Assembly (NCBI GenBank): GCA_032718565.1
Contig: JAVGVS010000237.1
Span: forward strand, 384,280-448,279
DNA length: 64,000 nt
Reading direction: 5' to 3'
Source of the DNA: Distichodus sexfasciatus
Taxonomy: Eukaryota > Chordata > Actinopteri > Characiformes > Distichodontidae
Shown here: piece by piece, positions 21,002 through 31,680 of the stretch
Position numbering within the stretch: the first letter of the stretch is position 1
Layout: the number at the start of each line of letters is the position of its first letter
The notes under the pieces: model-generated
Told to the model about the DNA's origin: nothing
Databases searched by the model: none
Seen by the model: the letters and a program-made list of their open reading frames with translations, nothing else
Position numbers and translations under genes: made by a program

Positions 21002-23308
21002 TGGCACTTACTGTAGAGGCACTGAAGAAATCTCTGTTTAATCATTCATTTTTTAAAAACGGTTTTTAAAATTCATTATAATGATATTTCTGGAACATTA
21101 CACTTTGTGGTAAAGTGTATTTTGCAGCATTGCATAACCTGTGTCAGTTAATATTCCACGGGTAAAGAGATATGCTGTGTTTTAGTCCCTGTCCTGGTGA
21201 GTTATACTAGAATGTGCCTAACAGATGAGATCTCAATGAAAATGAATTATGAAGCCTGTGAATGAGTGTCCCTCTCCTCTTGCCATATTTGTCTGAAATT
21301 CCCTGAACAAACAGCAGGCAACTCTCACTGGAAGAGGTCCATCATAGAGACAAGCCTTGCTGACTTCTTCTTGGAAAATGACTGATATTGTGATTAATCT
21401 CCTCCCCGGCTAGCATACATATCTAAGACACAACGTCAGGTCATCTAGGGCCCGGCAAAGGCAGCAATTACATAAGAGCAATCAGGAAACCAGTTGGGAA
21501 TGGAAGGTCTTGCATCTCGAATTTGGATTGACTTCTTGACGGACCAGGGTTAATAAGACTGAATGTGCAGGAGTGTGTTCGCAGTTTATTATGGTTTGTT
21601 GACACAATCATTGTAAGGGCTGAAGTGCATGTTAAAGAGCCTCTCATCTCCCACTTTTAATTGCTGCTGCATGTCTCGGACTCTGTGCTTTTGCACGCAC
21701 GGCGCGGTTAGTTGCTTAGCCTGCTTAAATGACACGTTCTGTAGATGACTTCACCAGCAGGGTGAAGATCTGACGTGTTTCGTCTGGCGCCGCCTTTGTT
21801 TTCAGAAATGAGTTTATCGGTAGAAGTGAAGACTGAAATATGATGGAGGTTTAGGGCTTGTAAAAGCGTGCGTGTGTGGTTGCGTTCAGGGCTTTTGTGA
21901 GTACGAGATCTGTGATAGCCACATAGTGTTGAATTTAGTCTTTATGGGTCTTTACTCAGAACTGATAAAGAGGTTTACTGCTCGGTGATGGAACAAGACG
22001 ATACGCAAACTGACTTTTGTGACGCCTTCTCAAGCAAATGCTTTTTCAGGTCAAGTAGATGCAGTGTGTTCACTTTGGAGCTTTTCTAAATCTAGTTTCT
22101 AACTAAGGCTACATGGAATTTGTGACAAATGACATTGCAATTTTTTGGGATTATATTACGTATATACAATATATTACACATTATATTACTGTTCATTACA
22201 GTTTGTTCTGTAAAGATTTGGGTTGATAATGTGGGTTTTAAAAAATTAGTTCTTATTTATGACTTTCTTGAGTGTGAACCACCCTTTCTTGAATTTTATC
22301 CATGAATGATTAAATCTGAGTAATCTATGCTATCGTACAGATGTGTCTTGTAGATTAGTCATGGAAAAAAGCCAGTTGAGTTTTACTTCTGTATCATGCA
22401 GCGTGATCTGCTCAAATTAATTTGCCTTCCTTTATGATGCATTTTCTGCTTTGTGATTATTGTGAATGTGTTAATGCTGAAATGATGACAGTTCTGACCT
22501 ACCTAAGCTTTTGCTTGCTTCAAAAATCCTTGCAACCTGACGCACTTCTAACCAACCTGGGTATATCGGGCTGGTAGTGGTCTTCTAAAGGTCAGGGAGT
22601 GTGACAAAGCGGCGTCACATGCTGCCCACGGGCCCATTTCTCCCTCATTAACCCCTGCCATGCGCCTGTTTGAGATCCCTTTAAACCACTAGACAAAAGC
22701 AACAGACTCCATTAGGTCTGGCACCAGCGGTAGCTTTGCGGCACACGGAGGCCGGTCTGCGGTGAGACTTGAGGAAAGACGAAGGTTGCCCAAATTCTGG
22801 CCCCTGGGAGGTCAGTCCGAGTTCATCATCACCATCATCAGACAGTAATACTGTTTCCAAGGCCACACATGCTGGACTGATGTGAAGGGTCTGGGCTGTT
22901 ACATCTAAAATGGAATTTTAGAATGAGAGATTGCATACGACCAAATCGCCCCCTCTTTTGCCCCACTTTTACCCGGTGCCTCCGAATCACCGTTCCAGAA
23001 ATAATTGGTTTGCAGTGTTCTAGTTAGAAGACGGTGGTTGAAATGGAGAGAGAAGCTGAGAGAGGCCAAGAACATCTGGCGGGATTATTAATGGCCAGAT
23101 CTGTCATGACAGTGAATGTTCCACAGTAATAAAGAGCTAAATAGACATGGGTTTATATTGTATTACCATGAACTTACTTAGTACACGCTTGACTTTGTCA
23201 GCTTTCAGAATTGTGATTTCCTTTTGTCTTCCATTAACATTTCGTTACTAGGGTCAAGTACTTAAAAAACGAACGATGGAGAAATAGGTGTAATTTCTTT
23301 TAACACAG
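21002..23308. other. Non-coding stretch between the LINE tail and the orphan exon
   Basis: No recognisable repeat or exon. Parts (about 21240-21800 and 22590-22880) are balanced in composition and non-repetitive, and could be intronic or regulatory if 23309-23572 belongs to the upstream gene. Confidence 0.45.
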
Positions 23309-23572
23309 CTGCGATCTTCCAAACCGAAAGAAGCAACGACTGCCTGCACTGATGGAGAGGGAGAGAAAGGAGAAGAGAAAAAGAGCCCAGTGGAAAGCTC
23401 TCCAGCGTTGGAGTCTAATGGAGCAGGTCAGATTAACGGCCTTTCTCACAACCCCCAGGAAGATTCAGTCAAGGATGGAGAAGCCACGAAGCCTCAGCCA
23501 GCCGAGGAACACCGTCCTGGGCTCACAAAACAGATCCTAGAGATCCCAGTGACTCCCAGGGTGGAAAGTTGA
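23309..23572 (+). CDS. Unassigned terminal coding exon (possible alternative last exon of perilipin)
   Basis: A good acceptor (TTTCTTTTAACACAG) precedes an 87-codon frame beginning LRSSKPKEATTACTDGEGEK and ending ILEIPVTPRVES, then TGA. The peptide is acidic and hydrophilic, rich in Glu, Lys, Ser and Pro, with no known domain. The exon enters in phase 0. Perilipin exon 5 also ends in phase 0, so joining 11817 to 23309 keeps the frame and would replace the 15613 exon. A weak in-frame donor (TGC|GTGAAC) inside the 15613 exon is another possibility. AATAAA signals at 24254 and 24270 could end such a transcript. It could equally belong to an unrecognised gene or be a chance frame. Confidence 0.4.
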   Translation: MRSSKPKEATTACTDGEGEKGEEKKSPVESSPALESNGAGQINGLSHNPQEDSVKDGEATKPQPAEEHRPGLTKQILEIPVTPRVES

Positions 23573-24253
23573 GGCAAATATTCACACATCCTCCTTTGAT
23601 CAGAAAGCATAACATTGTGTTGGCGAATACGTAGGCGATATGCAATGCTATTGGTACATGTATTTTCTAAACTGCTTCAATTACATACGCTTAGAAAACA
23701 TTTAAATGCGTTAATGGAGCATTATTATATATTGCAATACAAGTTAATTGATCGTTTATGTCTTATTACTCTCTCCATTACTCTCTTTTAGATATATTAT
23801 AGATGTATACACAGTTATACAAAAACAACTGAAGTTTTCAAATGTTTTCAAAGGGATTTATTTTTTAGACAATGTTGAGACCAAGGAGCAACAACAATAG
23901 ATGATGACGAAGTTGTCGAAGCATTACTTACGAAGCACAGCATTGATCAATGGCACAACCCATGTCTCACTTTGTCAAGTGTTCACTGCTGTCTTCTTTT
24001 AAAGAAATCTTAATCAAGCTTTCAGATCCTTTTTCATTTAAGTACAAAACTATAGTACAAAACTGTCCAAAATCCATATATTTACTTAAACCATTTATTC
24101 TTCTTCTTGTACATTGCATCATATAAACAGGTGTTACATGCATAGGACAAAATGAGCAAAAATACAGGTAAAAAATGAATATTACAACTGTGTTTCTAGA
24201 ATTTCCAGAAGACTTGTCTCTATGGACTTTTTGAGGCAATGATGCCATAATCA

Positions 24254-24275
24254 AATAAATGCTGTTCACAATAAA
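24254..24275 (+). terminator. Two plus-strand AATAAA hexamers
   Basis: AATAAA at 24254-24259 and 24270-24275, about 700 bp after the stop of the orphan exon at 23309-23572. They lie inside the presumed 3' region of the minus-strand GTPase gene, so the two transcripts would converge. Confidence 0.3.
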
Positions 24276-25131
24276 ACTCTTGTGTTCTCTTTTTCATATA
24301 TGTTGCTCTGATATAGCCTAATACTGACAACTGCATGTCAGTTTTTCAACAAAACTATCACATTAAGATTGTTTATTATACATCAAAAAGGTCATTTCTT
24401 CCCCTTACTAACTGGAGTCACATTACATTTAACCTATTAGATTGTATTGTTTTAAAATGTGCTTGGAATTCCACAATATGAGACTACGCACATGTTAAAA
24501 AGAACAGGTGCTTCTTTAACTTTAAGATGTTTTTGAGTATCTTCTGATCTGATCTTGAAATTGTTTCTGGAACTCTCATCATTAGATTTTGTTTCTGCTG
24601 TCTTTCATTGTGTTTACTTCAGTTCCACCCAGGTCTTAATAAGATTATACGCTCTTAAAATGTCCGCCCGGTTTTGTCCATTTTTAACCCTTTCGTAAAC
24701 AGTGTCACTTGAGCACAAACAATCGAAACAATCGTTTGAATTAGTGGGTGGATTATGATTCATGCACGAGTGTTGAACGCAATTATTTTCTGTAATTGTT
24801 GGGAGGTGAGTTAGAAAAGCCGAACATGACTCCAAAGAGGATCCTTGGTTAATTTTTTTTAGCCTTGCTTTCCATAGCACTCTATATGGCTCCCTCAGCA
24901 TTATCAAGAGATCTGCAATCAGCTGTGGATGGTTTTCTACAGCAACTACCAGCACCCTAATCTCTGCCTTTCCTCAGACCTGGCCAGACATTGCAAGCCA
25001 CAGGGCATCTTTCAGATCTGCCCGGAAGCCGTACATCCAGGCCAAAGAGGCATTAGCCTGCCCTTCTCCCTGGAATCTAAAGTAGGTCACTTCAGACCAA
25101 AATCAGGTGTGACTCTGCAGCGCCGTCTGCC

Positions 25132-27191
25132 TCACAGCGAGTCGGTCCGTCTCCGAGCGAACACGGCTGACACGCTCTTGACGATGCCTTTGAAGCCTGC
25201 CGTTTTTTTGACCGCCAACCTGGACTCCCGAATGCGTTTCACCAGGCCATGGAACACCATCAGAACGCTGTGGTAGTTCTCTGCGGCCGAGACTTCGTAG
25301 AACTGGCAGTCGGCAGAGAGCGCCAGCAAACGGCCCTCCTCGCTCAGGACGGTGCGGCGATGGTGCAGGTCCCGCTTGTTCCCCACGATAATTACTGGAG
25401 CTTTCTCCAAGCTCATGAAGTCCTTCATAGCCTTTATGCTCTGGACGATTTTGCTGACCGTGTTGAAGCTGGCTCGGTCACAGATGCTGTAGACTAGGAC
25501 AAAGCCATCGGCCCACTGAAGTCTCTTTTCGAAAATGCTGGATTCGGGAGTCAAATCCTGCAGAGACACATAATATGAGCCATACACATTCAGTCTTTAA
25601 TAATTTGACATTATAGGGGTTAGAATAATGTTAGCAATGCCATGTTTATTACCTGCGAAAAAGGAGAGTCCCAAATATTGAGAGTTTGCTCTCTTCCATC
25701 GACAATAATGCTGTGGCTATAGATAGACTCTGTTGAGAAAGAGACAACGTTAGCATTCTGACTATAGAATCTGTCTGTCAAACAAATCTGACTTTTTGAA
25801 AGCAAAATATGAAGATAAGGGGGGTGGGTCTAGACCTGCACAGTATTTTAATAATGTTTTGTGCAAATCCATGAATACAGATATAAATTTAACTGAAGCT
25901 CTCTTTGGTTCAGTTTGTGTGCCATTTAAACATATTACAAATGTGACCCGATCTGCCGTAATGAGTCGGAAGTCGGCGTTCTGTTTATTTAGATACGGGC
26001 CGATTATGTTGAAAAACATCAAAAATATCGATTTTTCTTTTTTGGTCTTATATGAAAGAAAAGGTCTTCAAAATGAATCTCCCAAAGTTTCATCATGGAA
26101 ATAATTGTGAAAATGTACTTAAATGGCTATTTAAGTTGAGTTGCAGCTCTCAAATCTTACAAAAGAATGTCCAAAATAAATGCTGTTTTCGCTTTACTTG
26201 ATAAGTATTTAATAAATATTTTGAAATAATTGAAGCTTCAGTCTGATTTAATAGATTTTCCTAAGTATCTAAATGCCTGTAGTAAAATTCTGTTGTTGAA
26301 TACTGGGTGCATCTCTTTGGATGCTATGGATTGTTAAAGATATGAACAAAAAACTGACGAAAAACTTTAAATGCAATTTTCTCGGTTTTTCAGTTGGAAA
26401 ATGGTGCTGCGATACCATACTTCAAACGATTGTAACTTGACAACCGTTTAAGATATAGCTTTGACCAAGATATCATTTTAAAGCTTATTTTCTCATCTTT
26501 CCAACGATACCAAAACCTCAATTTTGAATTTTGGGTCACTGTGACTCATTTTGCCAGATCAGGTCACAAATGTAAATACACTGATCTTTGAAGTAGAATC
26601 TATATCTTAATTTCATAATAATAATAACGATAATGATAAGAATAATAAGAAGAAGAAGAAGAAGAAGAAGAAGAATAAAATATCCTTTGAAATCGACTTT
26701 TGATTATTTGAAAATGCAATAGACGTTTTTGAATTGGAGTTTATTATAATCACAAAAAATATGAGTTTAATGAAAAGCTTATGCCAATTTAACTCTGACT
26801 ACAGTACATACAGAAGGAGAGAAAAACGTGTTAAATGAGAGAAACGTACCAATATCTCCATATTCCCCAATGAACCTCCTGGTCAAGAATCGAACCGTCA
26901 AGGCTGAAACAAAAATGTGCAAGATAAATAACAGTTGACAACCGCTGTAACTAACTTAGAATGTAAGAAAGACAGAGCGCATAAAATTGCTAGTTGGAAA
27001 CAGAAGTTCCAAATGAACTTTAATGTCAAATCCGTGCTGAACTCACCCGATTTCCCCACATTGTCCGTCCCGAGCACCACAACGTTGGCGTCCATCCTCA
27101 GCGCGTTCAGTCCGGTCATGTTCTCGAGCTGGAGCGCGCGGGAGACGACGGGAGGCAACGCGGTGCAGTATAAGTACGTGGAAGATTCCAT
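25132..27191 (-). CDS. rergl: RERG/RERGL-like small GTPase, four coding exons
   Basis: A Ras-superfamily GTPase of the RERG/RERGL/RASL11 group. Minus-strand exons are 27047-27191, 26850-26903, 25653-25729 and 25132-25557, with GT-AG junctions and consistent phases, giving 233 residues. Visible motifs are the P-loop GTDNVGKS (41-48), switch I region FLTRRFIGEYGDIESIY, NKRD (152-155) and SAAE (182-185). Switch II reads DSPFSQ in place of DTAGQ, so the catalytic glutamine is not conserved, as in RERGL. There is no C-terminal CAAX box; the end is VSAVFARRRTDSL, so membrane anchoring by prenylation is not expected. In-frame Met codons at residues 1, 25 and 33 make the start uncertain. M33 (codon at 27093-27095) matches where RERGL proteins begin and would give 201 residues, close to the human length as I recall it. 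RASL11-type paralogues share KAPVIIVGNK, so the symbol is tentative. Confidence 0.85.
26648..26675 (+). repeat. (AAG)n microsatellite
   Basis: About nine AAG units after an AT-rich AATAATAA stretch, in an intron of the GTPase gene. Confidence 0.9.
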
Positions 27192-28020
27192 TAGTGCTGA
27201 GGTGGAGTCTGAGGTGGAAATGAAAGTGGAATTTACCAGAAAAGTTCGCTAATAGTCAGTGACTGTGATGTGGAAAAATAAAATAAACAAAAACATAAAT
27301 CAAGCTGCCGTCATTATTTAACTTTAAGAAATGTTCTTCAAAATATCTGATTTCTTAAAGACGCCGTATACCCTAGAGGCGACTGAGTGAGAATGGTATG
27401 CTCCAAAAGTCACGAAGTAAGCTTTATAAACGTGAAAATAAATAATAAACGCTCACTGCATTTATTTCATATTTTAAATCATTAAATGCTTTAGTGGATT
27501 AAAAAAAAATGTGAGCTATATTGCATTAAGGGGCTTCTTCTGTTAGCCATAAAACTTTCATCAACGTGTAGTGTAATAAAGTTATTTGCATTACGTGAAA
27601 TCTGCCCTCTGAAGCTTAGTAGTGCTTTCCTTACACAATTTGTCACCAACCTCAGAGCTACTTTATAAAGAGTCTGGCCCTAAATCATTACCTCACTTGT
27701 ATTAGCTTAATGAGCTTTATTATTTGGATCATTTGTGTTAGAATTTGGTTGTAACTAAACTCCACAGATCACCCGAAGATGCTTTGATGGCCGCTGGTGC
27801 TGTTAGTCAGCTGTTAGTCCAAAATCCAAACTCTAACCACAAGGTGTCGCTGTTTGCTATTTCATAAGTACCGGGTTAACCCACAGTTATAGGTACTGAC
27901 ATAATTCTGTTTCATTCATTGTATTGCATGATGTTTAAATATTTATATATTTATGGGAATATAAGCTGAAAACTATTTTACACTGCTTCATTCCCTTGTT
28001 CTGCTATCATCCTCTTGCAA
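27192..28020. other. Upstream flank of the GTPase gene
   Basis: Should contain the minus-strand promoter or 5'UTR. It is AT-rich with no CpG island. No recognisable repeat. Confidence 0.4.
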
Positions 28021-28265
28021 GTGAGTCATTATTTGACATTGTGAACACACCACAGCACAGCACACAGTGCACCACAACGAAATGTGACCTCTGCATTTGA
28101 TCCATTCGTGAAGAAGCCGTGTGGTTCTGACATGGGCAGCACCCGAGGAGCAGACCTTGGGGACGGTACCCTCCTCATGAGTACTTAGTGGTACCTTTAC
28201 CGGTCCAGGACTTGAAACAGCAAACTTCTGATCACGAGAGTGCGAACTCTCTTCCAACTTTTTGT
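28021..28265 (-). mobile_element. tRNA-derived SINE (family A), minus strand
   Basis: Reverse complement of the 17479 copy. It begins with the tail (ATTGTGAACACACCACAGCA), then GTGCACCACAACGAAATGTG, then GGTACCTTTACCGGTCCAGG, and the B-box complement is GGACTTGAAACAG. The A-box region is degraded. Confidence 0.85.
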
Positions 28266-29035
28266 ACCACTTCACCACTTCACTCATGATACCTCATCTG
28301 AAAAGTGGCGCTCAGGACACTTAAAAAGTCTGATCTAATCTAGAGAACAGAATCAAAAGAACCATAGGTCTCAGAATCAAAAGAGCCGTTGGACTGTTAG
28401 CTAGTGCAACTGGGTAACCAAGCCTCTCTTGTGGGAGATATGTCTTTTTTATGTTTTATGGAAGTTAAAAAAAATATATAAGTTAAACTTATTCTAAATG
28501 AACATTGCCTATTCTTTAATGGGGATTGATTTATAAAGGGCAGTCTGTGGTTAATACAGTATCTGAAAGTTTCCTTACAAAGAAGATCTGACATTAACGG
28601 TACTTAAGTAGTACCAAAAATACTTGACCGAAAGTATTTAAAAGTCATCTTTTAATGAGTTGTTTTAATAGTATTACATAAATTCATCTTTAATTACAGA
28701 AATAAGATAAAGACCAGATTGTGGCATGTATCCCTACGCACCTTAGTAGAGAGTAACCAGAACATGCTTGATCGTCTTGTACAAATTAAAGGTAATTTAT
28801 ATTGCACCATCATTTACGCAAATCCAAGTAGGTGGAGATATTACTCATTTAGCGTAACTGCACATAGCATGTATGAAGTTTAGTACCAGCGTAAAAAGTA
28901 TGTTACTTTCATTGTAACTGAAATAATCTAGATTGTCTCTGTTTCACAAGGACTATTTACTTTAGAACCTTTTACACAAACTGGAAAATGGCCTCCAAAC
29001 TGAATCATAGATGTATATATTATTATACTTTATAA
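28266..29035. other. Non-coding stretch with weak hAT-like AGTAC motifs
   Basis: GTACTTAAGTAGTACC and AAATACTTGACCGAAAG near 28600-28630 resemble the ends and subterminal motifs of Tol2-like hAT elements, but no paired ends were found. Confidence 0.35.
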
Positions 29036-29693
29036 TACGTCTTCTTCTTCTTCTTTCACCTTCTTCCGTTAGGAGTCGGCACAGCTGTCTCCACTTCTTC
29101 CTGTCCTCCACATCTCCCTCTTTCACGCCAACCACCTTCATTTGTTCTCTCACCACATCCATAATCTTACTTTTAGACCATCCTCTTTTCCTCTTACTTG
29201 GCAGCTCCATTCTCCACACCATTTCCCCAATACTCAGCATCTCTCCTCTTCCCATGTCCAAACCACCTCAATCTCGCCTCCCTGACTTTGTCCCCAAATC
29301 ATGCAACATGAGCTGTCCCTCTTCTATACTCATTCCTAATCCCATCCATTCGGTTAGCTCTGCCTCCTGTCCTTTCATCGGTGCCACGGTTTCTAACCAA
29401 TATGACATTAGTTGTCTCACCACTATCTTGTAAACTTTGTGTTTCACTCCTGCTTGTATCTGTCTGTCACAGATCACTCTTCTCCATCCGCTCCACCCTG
29501 CCCTCTCGTTCTTCTTTACCTCTCTTCTGCACTCTATGTAACTCTGGACTGTTGACCCCAAGTTTTTAAACTCCTTTACTTTTGTCAACTCTACTCCCCG
29601 CATCCTCGCCATTCCTCTGTCCTCCCTCTCACTGATGCACATATATTCTATTTTTGTCCTCCTGACCCTCATTCCTCTCTTCTCAAGGGCATA

Positions 29694-31319
29694 CAGTGCT
29701 ATGCAAAAGTTTGGGCACCCCTGATAAAAATAACTGTATTAATTCATAACTTGTTAAGCTTGAGAGGCAGCAACTTAATTTTAACATATTGGATAACTTA
29801 GGGAAATAGCAACAATTCAGTAGTGAAATATTTTTTATTGGGCCAACAGAAACAATGTAATGCTCATTTAAACAAAAATACGCGGGTGCATAAATTTGGG
29901 CACCCCAAAGGAATAATCCCATTAATATTTCGTAGAGCCTCCTTTTGCTGAAAGAACAGCCTGTAGATGCCTCCTATAGCCACTCACAAGTCCCTGAATT
30001 CTGGCTGGTGGTATTTTGGACCATTCTTCCATACAAAATGCCTCCAGTTCAGTCAGGTTCGATGGCTTCCGGGCATGGACAGCCTGCTTCAACTCAATCC
30101 ATGCATTTTCAGTGATGTTCGGGTCTGGGGACTGGGATGGTCATTCACGAACATTGTACTTGTGCTTCTGCATAAATTCCTTAGTAGATTTTGAGCGGTG
30201 CTTTGGATCATTGTCGTGCTGAAACATCCAACCCCGGCGTAACTTCAACTTTGTGACTGACTCTAGAACATTCTTTTCAAGAATCTGCTGATATTGGGTG
30301 GAATCCATGCGGCCCTCAACTTTAACAAGGTTTCCAATACCTGTGCTAGCCACACAGCCCCATAACATGATGGACCCTCCACCAAATTTTACTGTTGGCA
30401 GCAAGTTCTTCTTCTGGAAAGCTGTGTATTTTTTTCACCATGCATAGCGCCTCTGGTTATGACCAAATAACTCTATCTTAGTCTCATCTGTCCACAGTAT
30501 TTTTTTCCAGAATATTTCTGGCTTGTCCAGATGCTCTTTTGCATACCTCATGCGACTCTTCTTTTTGCGCATCACGCGTCCACTGAGCTGTTCCTGGTGC
30601 TAAGTGCGCTGGACTGTGGAACGATGTACAATGACACCATCAGCAGTCAGATGTTGTTGTAGCTCTCTGGAAGTGGTCTGTGGTTTGTCTGTGACAATTC
30701 AAACCAGTCTTCGCCTGTGTCTTTGAGATATTTGTCTTGGCCTACCACATCTTTTCTTCACAAGGACTGTTCCTGTGGCCTTCCATTTCCTAACTACATG
30801 ACAACATGACTGTTGAGATAGACAGTCCAAACCTTTGTGATACTCTTTTGTACCCTTCTCCTAATTCATAAAAATGCATTATCTTGGTTTCTAAGTCAGT
30901 AGAGAGTTCTTCAAAGGTTCCCATGTTGCCACTCTCTAAGAGGAAACCAAGGACAAGTACCACTAGCAATTTATATATGTTAAACCTTTTTTTTTGATTG
31001 GTTGCAGCTGTCTTTGTAGTTTAAGGTCTAAAGAGCTAATCAAAGCAATTTAGTGCTGCAAACTGTCAGTATTAAATGACTGCAGGTCTTCAAAGTAATG
31101 CAAGTGAGAGGGTGCCCAAACTTTTGCACGTCCCATTTTTCTAACTTTATTTTATTTCATACAACTCAATAATGCTACATTGAGAATTTTGATTTGATAA
31201 ACATCCCCTTGTCTATATATTTCTAGAAAAAAACACATCTTTCTGTGATCTTCTCTTATGAAGACAGAGCTAATTATCATGCAACCTCGGAGCGGTGCCC
31301 AAACTTTTGCATAGCACGG
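29694..31319 (-). mobile_element. Tc1-like DNA transposon, 1626 bp, inserted in a LINE
   Basis: Terminal inverted repeats: left CAGTGCTATGCAAAAGTTTG, and right reading inward CCGTGCTATGCAAAAGTTTG, both followed by GGCACC. It is flanked by TA at 29692-29693 and 31320-31321. It carries a broken transposase on the minus strand. Length and ends fit a full-length Tc1-type element. Confidence 0.95.
29922..30924 (-). pseudogene. Tc1-like transposase pseudogene
   Basis: From the ATG at 30922-30924 (MGTFEELSTDLETKI) to TAA at 29922-29924. Recognisable parts in order: helix-turn-helix and GRPR-type linker (VKKRCGRPRQIS), the first DDE Asp region (ILWTDETKIELFG), the glycine-rich loop (KFGGGSIMLWGCV), the second Asp region (MFQHDNDPKH) and the third acidic site (PDPNITENAWIELKQ). 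In-frame stops (for example where RYAWRKK is expected) and at least one length change break it. The DDE residues themselves look intact, so inactivation is by nonsense and frameshift. Confidence 0.9.
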
Positions 31320-31449
31320 TATCTTCACCTCTCGAGGGTCTCCTCTACCTGCTCACTATTCTCCCCACAGATCTTAATGTCATTAATGTCAACCCCATAG
31401 ACAAATTATAATCATGTACATTATTAATAATTTCTAGTAAAATGTGGTT

Positions 31450-31680
31450 GCCTGTTTTATTTAATGGACTGCCTGAAAAGAATTTCTCACATTGAAACTG
31501 TCACAGATCTTATACACATTCAGTGTAAAAGACAACTCACAATTTTAGGCTGAAAACCACATATAACCACTTCCAATTTCTACTTCTAGTTTAAAGTTTA
31601 TATTTTATATTCTATTTATATATTGCTTATTCTATGTTCCTTATTTGTTTTTTTGTTCCTTGCAGTGTTAAAACTGGAGC
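31450..31680 (+). repeat. Dispersed AT-rich repeat, copy 2
   Basis: Aligns with 903-1172: TGTTTTATTTAATGGACTG, then ACATTGAAACTGTCACAGAT, CACATTCAGTGTAAAAGAC, TAAAGTTTATATTTTATATT and GTTAAAACTGGAGCC. Confidence 0.7.

Larger units (their letters stand above)
29036..31405 (-). mobile_element. RTE-like LINE 3' fragment, split by a Tc1 insertion
   Basis: On the minus strand, about 31405-31322 encodes a pre-palm RT segment (DINDIKICGENSEQVEETLE). It continues, after the inserted Tc1, at 29690 with ALEKRGMRVRRTKIEYMC, then a degraded C-terminal domain and the RT tail (KKWRQLCRLL). It ends in a (GAA)n run at 29040-29055. Removing 29694-31321 (the Tc1 plus one TA) rejoins the two parts in a continuous frame apart from a TGA where Trp is expected. 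Stop codons and frameshifts show it is dead. It is a relative of, but clearly diverged from, the copy at 20518-21001, and lies in the opposite orientation. Confidence 0.85.

Noticed and set aside
24614..24955. A 113-codon minus-strand frame with several cysteines below the GTPase gene, considered as a cytokine-like exon
   Set aside because: It begins with GTG and not ATG, has no recognised domain, and frames of this length are expected by chance in 64 kb. It more likely lies in 3' non-coding sequence.
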